Positions 34,489-42,588 of a stretch of 64,000 nt of DNA are shown here, one piece after another. Both the position numbers and the translations under genes were made by a program. The notes beneath the pieces are model-generated. The model made no database searches, was not told the DNA's origin, and saw only the letters and a program-made list of their open reading frames with translations. The stretch comes from JBKBUF01 sp046290815 (GTDB taxonomy: Bacteria > Bacteroidota > Bacteroidia > Cytophagales > Cytophagaceae), in contig JBKBUF010000004.1 of assembly GCA_046290815.1 (NCBI GenBank), forward strand, positions 124,001-188,000, in the 5' to 3' direction. Positions within the stretch are counted from its first letter, which is position 1. Each line of letters begins with the position of its first letter.

Positions 34489-34790
34489 AATCCTATTAAT
34501 CAATTGTTTGATTTATGATAAAACAAATTTTTCATATAACTAATTTGTCTTTAAGCGAGTTTTTTTCAAAGAATCAAAGTTTTAGAGTTCAAAAAAATTT
34601 TTCAACCTCTGTATTATTACCTTCTGAAATTAGAAAAGTATAAAACTGTAGTTTTTAAGTGGTAATTCGAATTTAACTGGTTTTTAAAACGTTATTATAT
34701 ATCTGATCCGGTAAATTTAAAACCGGATTTTAGAATTTTTTTTGGTATAGCTTAAATTTTAAGATATAAAATTCTTTGTATTGAATTATT
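34489..34790. other. AT-rich intergenic region between the actP promoter and cysH
   Basis: About 300 bp of very AT-rich DNA upstream of the APS/PAPS reductase gene. I find no ORF, no stable hairpin and no clear TAnnTTTG/TTTG pair on the plus strand; cysH probably uses a promoter close to its start that I cannot identify with confidence. Confidence 0.4.
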
Positions 34791-35483
34791 GTGGTATATT
34801 TACCAAATAAAATTTGGTTTGTCGTGGATATTGAATCAATCAAGTATAAAATTAAAGAATATCAGTCAAAGTATCTGAAGATGTTTACAACGTCTTCATT
34901 TCAGACGCACAGTATTGTTTTACTTCATATCTTAAGCAAGATAGATAATTCTATTCCTGTATACTGTATTAATACAGGGTATCATTTTCCTGAGACTCTT
35001 GAGTACAGAGATATGATTATTGATATGTTTAAGTTGAACCTGAAAGAGGTATCATCTTTTACACCTCGTCATATGCAAAAAGATGCACATGGAAGATTAC
35101 TCTTCACATCGGACCCTGACTTTTGCTGTTATTTGAACAAGACCCAACCCCTGGAGCCAATACTTGCCGAGAATGATGTTTGGATTAACGGTGTAAGAGC
35201 AGACCAAAGTGATGTGAGAAAAAATTTTAAAATTGAAGAGAAGGCTCCACATGATGTAATTCGATTTCATCCTATGCTGGATTGGAGTACCAAGATGATT
35301 GAATTATACATAAAAGAGCATAATCTGCCAAGGCATCCGCTTGAAGCAAAAGGCTACTTATCTATAGGTTGTGAACCATGTACCAGAAAATTTGATCTGG
35401 AATTCTATTCCAGAGAAGGACGATGGTATGGATTAAAGAAAACCGAATGCGGATTAAATACGGACTTAATCAATAAACAATAA
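34791..35483 (+). CDS. cysH: Phosphoadenylyl/adenylyl-sulfate reductase, [4Fe-4S] type
   Basis: Reduces activated sulfate (APS or PAPS) to sulfite in assimilatory sulfur metabolism. The 230-residue product has the PP-loop region MFTTSSFQTHSIVLLHI, NTGYHFPET and the WINGVRADQS segment. The Cys pairs DFCCYL and GCEPCTRKF are the four [4Fe-4S] ligands found in APS-type reductases, and the active-site Cys is in TECGLNTD, where the usual His is Asn. No ATG precedes residue 31, so the start is a GTG: 34791 or 34824 (giving VDIESIKYK, which fits the family's usual N-terminus). Its stop overlaps the start of the epimerase gene. Confidence 0.88.
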   Translation: MVYLPNKIWFVVDIESIKYKIKEYQSKYLKMFTTSSFQTHSIVLLHILSKIDNSIPVYCINTGYHFPETLEYRDMIIDMFKLNLKEVSSFTPRHMQKDAHGRLLFTSDPDFCCYLNKTQPLEPILAENDVWINGVRADQSDVRKNFKIEEKAPHDVIRFHPMLDWSTKMIELYIKEHNLPRHPLEAKGYLSIGCEPCTRKFDLEFYSREGRWYGLKKTECGLNTDLINKQ

Positions 35484-36427
35484 TGAATGTATTAGTTACC
35501 GGAGGCGCAGGCTACATAGGAGGAGAGCTTGTTTACCGACTTTCCAAGTTACCCGAAGTTGAGAAAATTATCGTGTACGATAATCTGACCAGAGATAATT
35601 TTAATTTATTTATTAGTAACAGCAATAGAATTCCTAATAATAAAGTAAAGTTTGAATTCGGAGACCTTCTCGATTCAAGAAAATTAAGGAAGGTTCTTAA
35701 AGGAATTGATTTTGTTTATCACCTCGCAGCAAGAGTGGCTACTCCATTTGCAAATATTGATTCCCATATATTCGAACAGGTGAATAACTGGGGTACAGCA
35801 GAACTTGTATATGCAATAGAAGAATCGAAAGTTAGCAAGCTTGTTTACCTAAGCAGTACTTCTGTTTACGGTTCTTCAAAAAAGCCTGCTGAGGAAACAA
35901 CTGAGCCAAATCCAAGAACCTTTTACAGCATTTCAAAGATGAGAGGCGAAGAGCATGTGAAAAGGCTAATGAAGAAACTCAATACCGTAATACTTCGTTG
36001 CGGAAACGTATATGGTTATAGTCCAAGCATTAGATTTGATTCTGTGATAAACAAGTTTATGTTTGACGCTAACTTCAATAACAGAATATCGATACATGGT
36101 TCAGGAAAACAGTCCAGATCATTCATTCATGTGACTAAGGTGGTTGATGCCCTGGTAGCTCTTACAGGGCTAAATGTTCCTTCTGATGTTTATAACCTCA
36201 CCGATAAAAATCTGGAAATTCTTGACCTTGTAGACGTGCTTAAGGAAATTTATCCTGACCTGGAATTTTTATTTATCAACCAGCATCTGGAACTGAGGGA
36301 GCTTAAAGTTAACAGAGATTCAAAACTTACGACCTATTATAAAATACCTGAAAGTGATATTAAGGAAGAATTAATTGCATTCAAAGACAGATTTGCATTT
36401 AACTCCTTAACCTCTGTCAATGTGTAA
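35483..36427 (+). CDS. NAD-dependent epimerase/dehydratase (extended SDR)
   Basis: A 314-residue nucleotide-sugar epimerase or dehydratase-like protein. The Rossmann motif is VTGGAGYIGGELVY, followed by FEFGDLLD (adenine-binding) and YHLAARVA. The catalytic triad is Ser/Thr in YLSSTSVYGS and the Y-x3-K of FYSISKMRG. RSFIHVTKVVDALVAL is the substrate-domain motif of sugar-nucleotide epimerases. The substrate is unknown. Its ATG shares one base with the cysH stop (TAATG), suggesting cotranscription, an unusual pairing for these functions. An inverted repeat 9 bp after its stop probably ends the unit. Confidence 0.85.
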   Translation: MNVLVTGGAGYIGGELVYRLSKLPEVEKIIVYDNLTRDNFNLFISNSNRIPNNKVKFEFGDLLDSRKLRKVLKGIDFVYHLAARVATPFANIDSHIFEQVNNWGTAELVYAIEESKVSKLVYLSSTSVYGSSKKPAEETTEPNPRTFYSISKMRGEEHVKRLMKKLNTVILRCGNVYGYSPSIRFDSVINKFMFDANFNNRISIHGSGKQSRSFIHVTKVVDALVALTGLNVPSDVYNLTDKNLEILDLVDVLKEIYPDLEFLFINQHLELRELKVNRDSKLTTYYKIPESDIKEELIAFKDRFAFNSLTSVNV

Positions 36428-36435
36428 ATTTTACC

Positions 36436-36477
36436 AGCCGTATTGAGTATTTTTTATAATTAAAACTCAATACGGCT
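36436..36477 (+). terminator. Terminator-like inverted repeat after the epimerase gene
   Basis: AGCCGTATTGAGT (36436-36448) and ACTCAATACGGCT (36465-36477) form a perfect 13-bp stem around a 16-nt AT-only loop. A long T-run does not follow immediately, but TTGTTACAAAGTTTTTTG does. A terminator is the simplest reading. Confidence 0.6.
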
Positions 36478-36529
36478 TGTTACAAAGTTTTTTGTAAAAT
36501 TATCCTAAACTCTCCTTATATTTCCTTCC

Positions 36530-38146
36530 ATGAAAGGAGAGTTCTCTACACCTGTTTCGATATCACAAATCAACCTTGATCCCAAAAATAAGGTATGGAA
36601 TTCTCCTATAGTTTTTGATGATCAAATAATCTACTTTTTGCTTGTCGACAGATTCAACAATGGAAAAACCTCATCCACAGTTAGATCTAATGGCGCAGGT
36701 TTTGGCGAGTCAAACAATTTACGAAATTTTTGTGGCGGAACTATAAGAGGAATCACCCGGAAACTGGACTATATTTCTTCTCTGGGCTGTACTGCTATAT
36801 GGATCAGTCCTGTTTTCGAAAACAACCATTCAACATACCACGGTTATGCCATCCAGAATTTTCTTCGGATCGATCCAAGGTTTGGTACTTTACAACAGAT
36901 GAAAGAAATGGTGAAAGAGGCTCACAACAGAGGCTTATCAGTGTATATGGATGCAGTTATTAATCATACTGGGGATAACTGGTATTACAAAGAAGGTGAA
37001 CATCTGAAATATAATAAGGGGAAAAAGTATCAATTCGGAGGATGGAGAGACCGTTACAGGCCGGTTCCTGTAGAACTGAGATCTTCTGAGTTGTATTACC
37101 GCTGCGGGCAGATTATCAACTTCGATAAATATCCTGAAACATACCATGGCGATATATATGGGCTGAAAACCTTGCTAAAAGATGGTTCGGAAAGCGCTTC
37201 GAAGCTTCTGAGCTTGATGGTTCAGATTTACTGCTACTGGATCGCAGAGACTGATATAGACGGATTTCGTATGGATGCAGTAAAGCATATGGATCCGGAA
37301 TATGTATCCCGATTTACAGATGCCATCAAAGAGTATTGTAAAACAATTGGTAAAATTAACTTCAATATTTTTGCTGAAATTGCTGCGCAGGACAATGTAA
37401 TAAGTTCCTACTTTCATAATAAAGGTAGTCTGGACGCTGCCCTTGATTTTCCACTGCACTTTTCAATTCAAAAGACATTTCATGAAAAGTCTTCTCCTGA
37501 ATACTTTAAAACCAGGTTGAAAGACAGACCCTCACTTCTATTTGTCAATTTTCTTGATAATCATGATCAGTTAGGCCAGAAACCTAAAAGGCGTTTTTGT
37601 AATGGTTTAAGTTTGGAGCAACAAAAGGCCGGATTGGCGATCTTATTCGCAATTCCAGGAATACCATGCATTTACTATGGAACAGAACAAGGATTACAGG
37701 GTGAAGGAATTTCTGATGAATTTGTGAGAGAATGCCTTTTTGATCCTGATGGCAGTGCTGACCTTTTTGACAGCTCACATCCGTTATTTTCGGAAATTTC
37801 CAGACTTTGTGAAATCAGGAAGAGTTATCCGGGATTCGGGAAAGGCAGGTTGAATGTCCGGACTGTGTCAGACAACCTGGTCACAAAGACAGAATCGAAA
37901 ATATGCGTTTTTGCCACAAATTCTGACAAAGGACAATTTTTGTTGATTTTTAATCCCTTAAACAAAAAAAATATCGGCTTCCTGTTGCCGGATAAAAAGG
38001 ATGGTAATAAATTTATATTAATTTATAATAATTATATCCAAAATACCGCAACCGAATATAAGGTAATAGCCGTTGAAGGAATAAGAACAGTTACTTTTGA
38101 ACTAGAACCACATCAGTTGATCATACTAAAAAACTCCCCCGAATGA
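36530..38146 (+). CDS. Alpha-amylase family (GH13) glycoside hydrolase
   Basis: Hydrolyses or rearranges alpha-glucans. The 538-residue protein lacks a signal peptide, so it acts in the cytoplasm, probably on imported or stored oligosaccharides. GH13 regions in order: DAVINHTGD (region I), DGFRMDAVKH with the nucleophile Asp (II), FNIFAEIA with the acid/base Glu (III), and FLDNHDQ with the stabilising Asp (IV). IPCIYYGTEQGLQGEG is a further family motif. The C-terminal 120 residues are a beta-sandwich domain. It overlaps the sugar transporter gene downstream by 4 bp. Confidence 0.92.
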   Translation: MKGEFSTPVSISQINLDPKNKVWNSPIVFDDQIIYFLLVDRFNNGKTSSTVRSNGAGFGESNNLRNFCGGTIRGITRKLDYISSLGCTAIWISPVFENNHSTYHGYAIQNFLRIDPRFGTLQQMKEMVKEAHNRGLSVYMDAVINHTGDNWYYKEGEHLKYNKGKKYQFGGWRDRYRPVPVELRSSELYYRCGQIINFDKYPETYHGDIYGLKTLLKDGSESASKLLSLMVQIYCYWIAETDIDGFRMDAVKHMDPEYVSRFTDAIKEYCKTIGKINFNIFAEIAAQDNVISSYFHNKGSLDAALDFPLHFSIQKTFHEKSSPEYFKTRLKDRPSLLFVNFLDNHDQLGQKPKRRFCNGLSLEQQKAGLAILFAIPGIPCIYYGTEQGLQGEGISDEFVRECLFDPDGSADLFDSSHPLFSEISRLCEIRKSYPGFGKGRLNVRTVSDNLVTKTESKICVFATNSDKGQFLLIFNPLNKKNIGFLLPDKKDGNKFILIYNNYIQNTATEYKVIAVEGIRTVTFELEPHQLIILKNSPE

Positions 38147-39399
38147 CCGACAATTCCAATTTTCAGGTAAGGAAAATTACTATATGGATTACCTTTGGTG
38201 TGTTATTCTTCATGTGGGGATTTATTACTGTTTTAAATTTTGTTTATAAAGACTATTTGTCTTATATATTCAAGCTGGATTATTCTCTTTCTACACTTAT
38301 CAACCTTACCTTTTTTACTACCTATCTGATTGTAAGTTTACAGGCTGGTAATATGATTACCAAAATCGGGTATAAGAAAGGAATTCTGATCGGTTGGCTG
38401 ATGGCATGTGGTGGATGTTTTGTTTTTTACTTCTCTGTTCAGCAACGGTCTTTCGAACTGTTTCTCATAGCTCTTTTCATTCAGGCAGCAGGAATTACTA
38501 TCCTGCAGGTAGGAGCCAATCTTTATATTGTTTTATGGAAAAGTATAGTACATGGAGCTAATATTAAAACTGCCGGCAGTGGACTTGTACTGATGCAGGC
38601 CTTTAACTCTCTTGGTACTTTCCTGGCTCCGTTTCTTGCCAGTCCGATGTTGTGGATACTGATCGACCTGCCTCCTGAATCCAAAGAAATGATTTCAAAG
38701 CAGGACTTGTTCGCGATTGAAGCACCACATGTAGAATATCCTTATTTGTTTGTCGCTGTAGCAATGGTTTTGTTCGCTATTTACCTGATAATTGTAAAGA
38801 TCCCGCAGATAAATACCAGAAATCTGGAGCCGGAGAATAAAATGCCTGAAATACGTCGAAGACACATTATGCACTTTCCTCAGGCCAGATTAGGTGCATT
38901 TGCTATATTCGCTTATGTGGGTGCAGAGGTGTCTCTCGCTAACTATTTAAATGACTTTGCCAAGGATAATGTGATTTACTATTGGGGAGGCCAAATGATA
39001 GGAAGATTTATTGGTGCATATGTTCTCCTAAATGTAAGTCTACGACGTTCTGTAGCCTTTTGTGCATCCACAGCAGTAGTGCTTGTGCTTATTTCCATGG
39101 GTACAACCGGAAATATATCCTTCTGGTTTATTACAGCTGTGGGGTTGTTTAATGCAATTCTATTTCCTTCTATATTTACATTAGGTGTTAACGGACTTGG
39201 TAAGTTTTCAGAAGACGGATCTTCGGTACTTATAATGTCAATTGTTGGCGGTGCAGTTATACCATTTAATGTAATTAACTTTTCTTATGTTAGTTACAAG
39301 ATAGCATTCCTGATTGTGATCATATGCTACCTGTATATAGCATTATATGGATTGAGGTTATCAAGATTTGAAAAAAAAGAACTTGTTAGCTCAGTTTAA
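38143..39399 (+). CDS. MFS sugar transporter (glucose/galactose or fucose permease type)
   Basis: A 418-residue inner-membrane protein with 12 predicted helices, of the FucP/GluP branch of the major facilitator superfamily. Supporting motifs: FGVLFFMWGFITVLNF near the start, YLIVSLQAGNMITKIGYKKGI (loop 2-3), GANLYIVL and the C-terminal GGQMIGRFIGAYVLL and FPSIFTLGVNGLG. Translation is coupled to the GH13 gene (4-bp overlap), so it probably carries glucose or a product or substrate of the amylase. The exact sugar cannot be read from sequence. Confidence 0.87.
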   Translation: MTDNSNFQVRKITIWITFGVLFFMWGFITVLNFVYKDYLSYIFKLDYSLSTLINLTFFTTYLIVSLQAGNMITKIGYKKGILIGWLMACGGCFVFYFSVQQRSFELFLIALFIQAAGITILQVGANLYIVLWKSIVHGANIKTAGSGLVLMQAFNSLGTFLAPFLASPMLWILIDLPPESKEMISKQDLFAIEAPHVEYPYLFVAVAMVLFAIYLIIVKIPQINTRNLEPENKMPEIRRRHIMHFPQARLGAFAIFAYVGAEVSLANYLNDFAKDNVIYYWGGQMIGRFIGAYVLLNVSLRRSVAFCASTAVVLVLISMGTTGNISFWFITAVGLFNAILFPSIFTLGVNGLGKFSEDGSSVLIMSIVGGAVIPFNVINFSYVSYKIAFLIVIICYLYIALYGLRLSRFEKKELVSSV

Positions 39400-39437
39400 G
39401 TTAATATAGCAACACCCTTATCCAATAGTTGAAATAT

Positions 39438-40037
39438 ATGTACAACCCTAAATTAGTCAAAAAGGAAATCGCTCCTGATTTTTTCGGTGTATTTGCATCT
39501 GAAGATATCGAAGAAGGTGAATTGATTTTTACAAGGTGGAATGACAGTTGCACCAGGTTAACCAAACAACAGGTGAAGAAGCTGAAACAACCTTATAAAG
39601 AGATATTTGAAAAGTATAGTACTGAAATTAGTGAATTTGTTTATGTAGGCCCTTACGAAAATGAAGATGTGCATCAACAGATTGACTATTTCATTAACCA
39701 TTCCTGTGATCCTACCACCTGGCTCATAAACGACGATGATGTGGCAGCAAGGAGAAATATCAAAGCAGGGGAACAGGTTACAATAGATTACGCCACTTTC
39801 ATCATCAATGAATTTGAAAGCAGCAGGATCGAAAGATGCCTTTGCGGTAGCGCGGAGTGTCGGGGCAAATTTTCAAAAGGTGACTGGTGGAGATTACGGA
39901 ACAGATACAGAGGGCATTTTATCAGTTGGATACAGGATAAGATCAATCAGAAAGAAAGATTGATTCAATTGGAGAAAATTGCGAAAGTGAATTCCACGCC
40001 AGAAAAAGTACTAGTACCGGTTGTCAAAAAGATATAA
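39438..40037 (+). CDS. SET-domain protein lysine methyltransferase
   Basis: A 199-residue protein from ATG 39438; the frame also has an upstream TTG. The SET fold begins with FGVFASEDIEEGELI, continues with IDYFINHSCDPTTW (the NHS-C knot motif) and ARRNIKAGEQVTIDYATF (SAM pseudoknot, catalytic Tyr). It ends with a post-SET-like cysteine segment, RCLCGSAECRG. That Cys-x-Cys-x4-Cys pattern together with the NHSC cysteine would bind zinc, as in eukaryotic histone methyltransferases. The target in this bacterium is unknown. It follows the transporter by 38 bp and ends in a strong bidirectional terminator. Confidence 0.88.
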   Translation: MYNPKLVKKEIAPDFFGVFASEDIEEGELIFTRWNDSCTRLTKQQVKKLKQPYKEIFEKYSTEISEFVYVGPYENEDVHQQIDYFINHSCDPTTWLINDDDVAARRNIKAGEQVTIDYATFIINEFESSRIERCLCGSAECRGKFSKGDWWRLRNRYRGHFISWIQDKINQKERLIQLEKIAKVNSTPEKVLVPVVKKI

Positions 40038-40039
40038 AA

Positions 40040-40070
40040 AAAACCTGCTTAATCCTAAGCAGGTTTTTTC
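40040..40070. terminator. Bidirectional terminator between the SET-domain gene and the suf operon
   Basis: AACCTGCTTA and TAAGCAGGTT form a 10-bp stem with a 4-nt loop (ATCC), with A-run on the left and T-run on the right. It ends transcription from the SET gene and, on the other strand, the suf operon after the bacilliredoxin. Confidence 0.85.
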
Positions 40071-40076
40071 TTTTCA

Positions 40077-40493
40077 CTAACAAAATTCTTTGAAAGCCAT
40101 TTCAAGGTGCTGAGCTATCATTTCTGCAGATCTGCCTTCGATATGATGGCGCTCTACAAAATGAACAAGCTCTCCATTTTTGAAAAGAGCGATTGATGGA
40201 GAAGATGGAGGATAAGGAGCAGTATATTCTCTTGCCCTCTGAACAGCCTCTTTATCCACACCGGCAAACACGGTAACAAGATTGTCCGGTTTAACGGAGC
40301 TTCTGCTTACAGCAGCTTTAACTCCCGGCCTTGCAGCACCTGCGGCACATCCGCAAACTGAATTAATAACCAGTAATGTGGTGCCTTTACCCTCTTTTAA
40401 TACCTTATCTACTTCTTCAGGTGTTTTCAGTTCAGTGAATCCTGCTATTGTCAGGTCCTGGCGCATCGGGGCAACTAATTGTTCAGGATACAT
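40077..40493 (-). CDS. BrxA/BrxB-family bacilliredoxin
   Basis: A 138-residue thioredoxin-fold protein of the YphP/YqiW family. The redox motif is CGC in NSVCGCAAGAARPGV, as in bacilliredoxins. VFAGVDKEAVQRAREY and YPPSSPSIALFKNGELVHFVERH are the other family signatures. Bacilliredoxins remove bacillithiol from proteins, and many Bacteroidota make bacillithiol. It is the last gene of the suf cluster, 48 bp after DUF59, consistent with protection of Fe-S assembly thiols. Confidence 0.9.
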   Translation of the reverse strand: MYPEQLVAPMRQDLTIAGFTELKTPEEVDKVLKEGKGTTLLVINSVCGCAAGAARPGVKAAVSRSSVKPDNLVTVFAGVDKEAVQRAREYTAPYPPSSPSIALFKNGELVHFVERHHIEGRSAEMIAQHLEMAFKEFC

Positions 40494-40541
40494 AAGTTTA
40501 TAATTTAAATGTTGATTGAAAAATGTTAAATGTATTTTGAT

Positions 40542-40874
40542 TTATAAAAATCCAAGTTCCAGTTTTGCTGCATCTGTCATCATATCCTGATGATATGGCG
40601 GATCAAAAGTAAGTTCCACTTTCACATCATTGATGCCTTCAATAGCTTTCACTTTTGTTTCCACATCTCCGGGTATGGTACCTGCAGCAGGACATGAAGG
40701 AGATGTAAGTGTCATCAATATGTGTACATTATTTACCGGGAAAACATTGATTTCATAAATTAATCCCAGATCAAAAATGTTTACAGGAATTTCAGGATCA
40801 AATACCGTTTTTATGGCTTCAATCACTTTATCCCTTAATTCCTGGTCAGATATGTTGCTATTATTCTCTTCCAT
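40542..40874 (-). CDS. sufT: SUF-associated DUF59 (MIP18) protein
   Basis: A 110-residue Fe-S assembly/maturation factor. The MIP18 domain carries VFDPEIPVNIFDLGLIYEINV, LMTLTSPSCPAAGTIPG with its conserved cysteine, and VELTFDPPYHQDMMTDAAK. These are typical of the single-domain proteins encoded in suf operons (often called SufT or YitW), believed to help deliver clusters to target proteins. It lies 6 bp after sufE and 48 bp before the bacilliredoxin. Confidence 0.9.
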   Translation of the reverse strand: MEENNSNISDQELRDKVIEAIKTVFDPEIPVNIFDLGLIYEINVFPVNNVHILMTLTSPSCPAAGTIPGDVETKVKAIEGINDVKVELTFDPPYHQDMMTDAAKLELGFL

Positions 40875-40880
40875 AATCTT

Positions 40881-41321
40881 TCAGTTATTATTATTCATTT
40901 TCGCCTGATAAGCCAGGGCATGAAGCTTCATTTGTTTTACCATTGAAGCCAGGCCATTAGATCGGGTAGGGGATAGGTGTTGCTTAAGTCCGATCTTGTC
41001 CAGAAATACCAGGTCCGAATTAACAATATCATCAGGTGATTTTCCAGAATAAACTCTTATGAGTAAACTAACCAGCCCTTTTACTATTACAGCATCGCTA
41101 TCCGCCAGGTAATTCACTTTGTTGTCTTCCATGAATGAATGCATCCACACCTGAGACTGACAACCTTTAATTTTGTTTTCATCTGACCTGTGTTGCTCCG
41201 GAAATGGTGCCAGCTTTTTTCCTAATTCAATTAAATAGCCATATTTGTCATCCCATTCATCAAATAACTCAAACTCCTCTATTATTTTATTTTGTTCTTC
41301 TTTTACTGATTCCATCTTCAT
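40881..41321 (-). CDS. sufE: SufE sulfur acceptor
   Basis: Accepts persulfide sulfur from SufS and hands it to the SufBCD scaffold. The 146-residue product has WDDKYGYLIELGKKLAPFP, the active-site Cys in IKGCQSQVW, and LVSLLIRVYSGKSPDDI, with the C-terminal LSPTRSNGLASMVKQMK helix. An alternative ATG lies at 41315. It follows sufS by 10 bp. Confidence 0.95.
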   Translation of the reverse strand: MKMESVKEEQNKIIEEFELFDEWDDKYGYLIELGKKLAPFPEQHRSDENKIKGCQSQVWMHSFMEDNKVNYLADSDAVIVKGLVSLLIRVYSGKSPDDIVNSDLVFLDKIGLKQHLSPTRSNGLASMVKQMKLHALAYQAKMNNNN

Positions 41322-41331
41322 CCGGGATATT

Positions 41332-42588
41332 TTATTTTAACATTCTAACGGCCTTATTAATTCCGGCAATTAATTTGTCAACTTCTTCCATAGTATTATA
41401 AACAGCAAAGGATGCTCTGGAAGTACCTGCAATTTTAAAATGTCCCATCAGAGGTTGAGTACAATGATGACCAGTCCTTATGGCAATTCCTTCTTTGTCC
41501 AGGATTATTCCTAAATCCTGATGATGTACACCTTCTATCACAAATGAAATTACGCTCACTTTTTCTTTGGCTGTCCCAACAATTTTCAGGTCTTTTATTT
41601 CTCTGATTAACCCTGTTGCATACTCCAATAAAACATTTTCATGTTGCCGTATAGCGGCCTTTCCAACGGAAGAAATAAAATCTATGGCTGATTTTAATGC
41701 AATCGTATCTGCAATATTCGGTGTTCCTGCCTCAAACTTATATGGTAGTTCATTGTAAGAACACTTTTCATAACTCACCTCACTGATCATTTCCCCTCCG
41801 CCCTGATAAGGAGGCATAGCTTCTAATAATTCCCTTTTACCATAAAGTACTCCTATACCAGTTGGTCCATACATTTTATGAGCAGAAAAAGCATAGAAGT
41901 CTGCATCCAGAGCTTGTACGTCCAGGTCGAGATGGGATGCAGCTTGTGCTCCATCTATCAATACGGGGATTCCTTTATTATGAGCCTTGTCAATGATTAT
42001 TTTGATAGGGTTAATCGTTCCCAGCGTATTTGAAACATGATTTACCGCCACAATCTTTGTTTTTTCACTGATAAGGCTGTCAAGGAAATCTATAATTAAA
42101 TCACCATTTTGATCTACCGGTATTATTTTAACAATTGCCCCTTTCTCTTCGGCAAGCATCTGCCAGGGTACCATGTTGGAGTGATGCTCCAGGCCGGAAA
42201 CAATTATTTCATCGCCTTTACCGACAAATTTCCTTCCGTAGGTAGAGGCTACAAGATTTATTGACTCTGTGGTACCTTTGGTGAAAATTACTTCAGCTGT
42301 TTCTTTGGCATTAATAAATTTTCTTACGGCTTCTCTTGTTTCCTCAAATGCTGCGGTAGCTTTTTCTGCCAGTGTATGAATGCCCCTGTGAATATTGGCA
42401 TTATATGAACTGTAATATTCCACTAAGGAATTTATTACAATTTTTGGTTTTTGTGTAGTGGCGGCGTTATCAAGGTAGGTTAGAGGTTTCCCGTTTACAG
42501 TTTGGTTCAGTACAGGAAACTGCTCTCTGATTTTATCAACTTCAAAATTCAGAATTTCACGTTCTGTATTTTCTTTAATTGTGCTCAT
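41332..42588 (-). CDS. sufS: Cysteine desulfurase SufS
   Basis: PLP enzyme that takes sulfur from cysteine for Fe-S cluster assembly. The 418-residue product has YLDNAATTQKP, the PLP lysine in AFSAHKMYGPTGIGVLYG, and EHHSNMVPWQ. The C-terminal active-site cysteine is in RTGHHCTQPLM, the RxGxHC form of group II (SufS/CsdA) desulfurases. It overlaps sufD by 1 bp and precedes sufE by 10 bp. Confidence 0.96.
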   Translation of the reverse strand: MSTIKENTEREILNFEVDKIREQFPVLNQTVNGKPLTYLDNAATTQKPKIVINSLVEYYSSYNANIHRGIHTLAEKATAAFEETREAVRKFINAKETAEVIFTKGTTESINLVASTYGRKFVGKGDEIIVSGLEHHSNMVPWQMLAEEKGAIVKIIPVDQNGDLIIDFLDSLISEKTKIVAVNHVSNTLGTINPIKIIIDKAHNKGIPVLIDGAQAASHLDLDVQALDADFYAFSAHKMYGPTGIGVLYGKRELLEAMPPYQGGGEMISEVSYEKCSYNELPYKFEAGTPNIADTIALKSAIDFISSVGKAAIRQHENVLLEYATGLIREIKDLKIVGTAKEKVSVISFVIEGVHHQDLGIILDKEGIAIRTGHHCTQPLMGHFKIAGTSRASFAVYNTMEEVDKLIAGINKAVRMLK

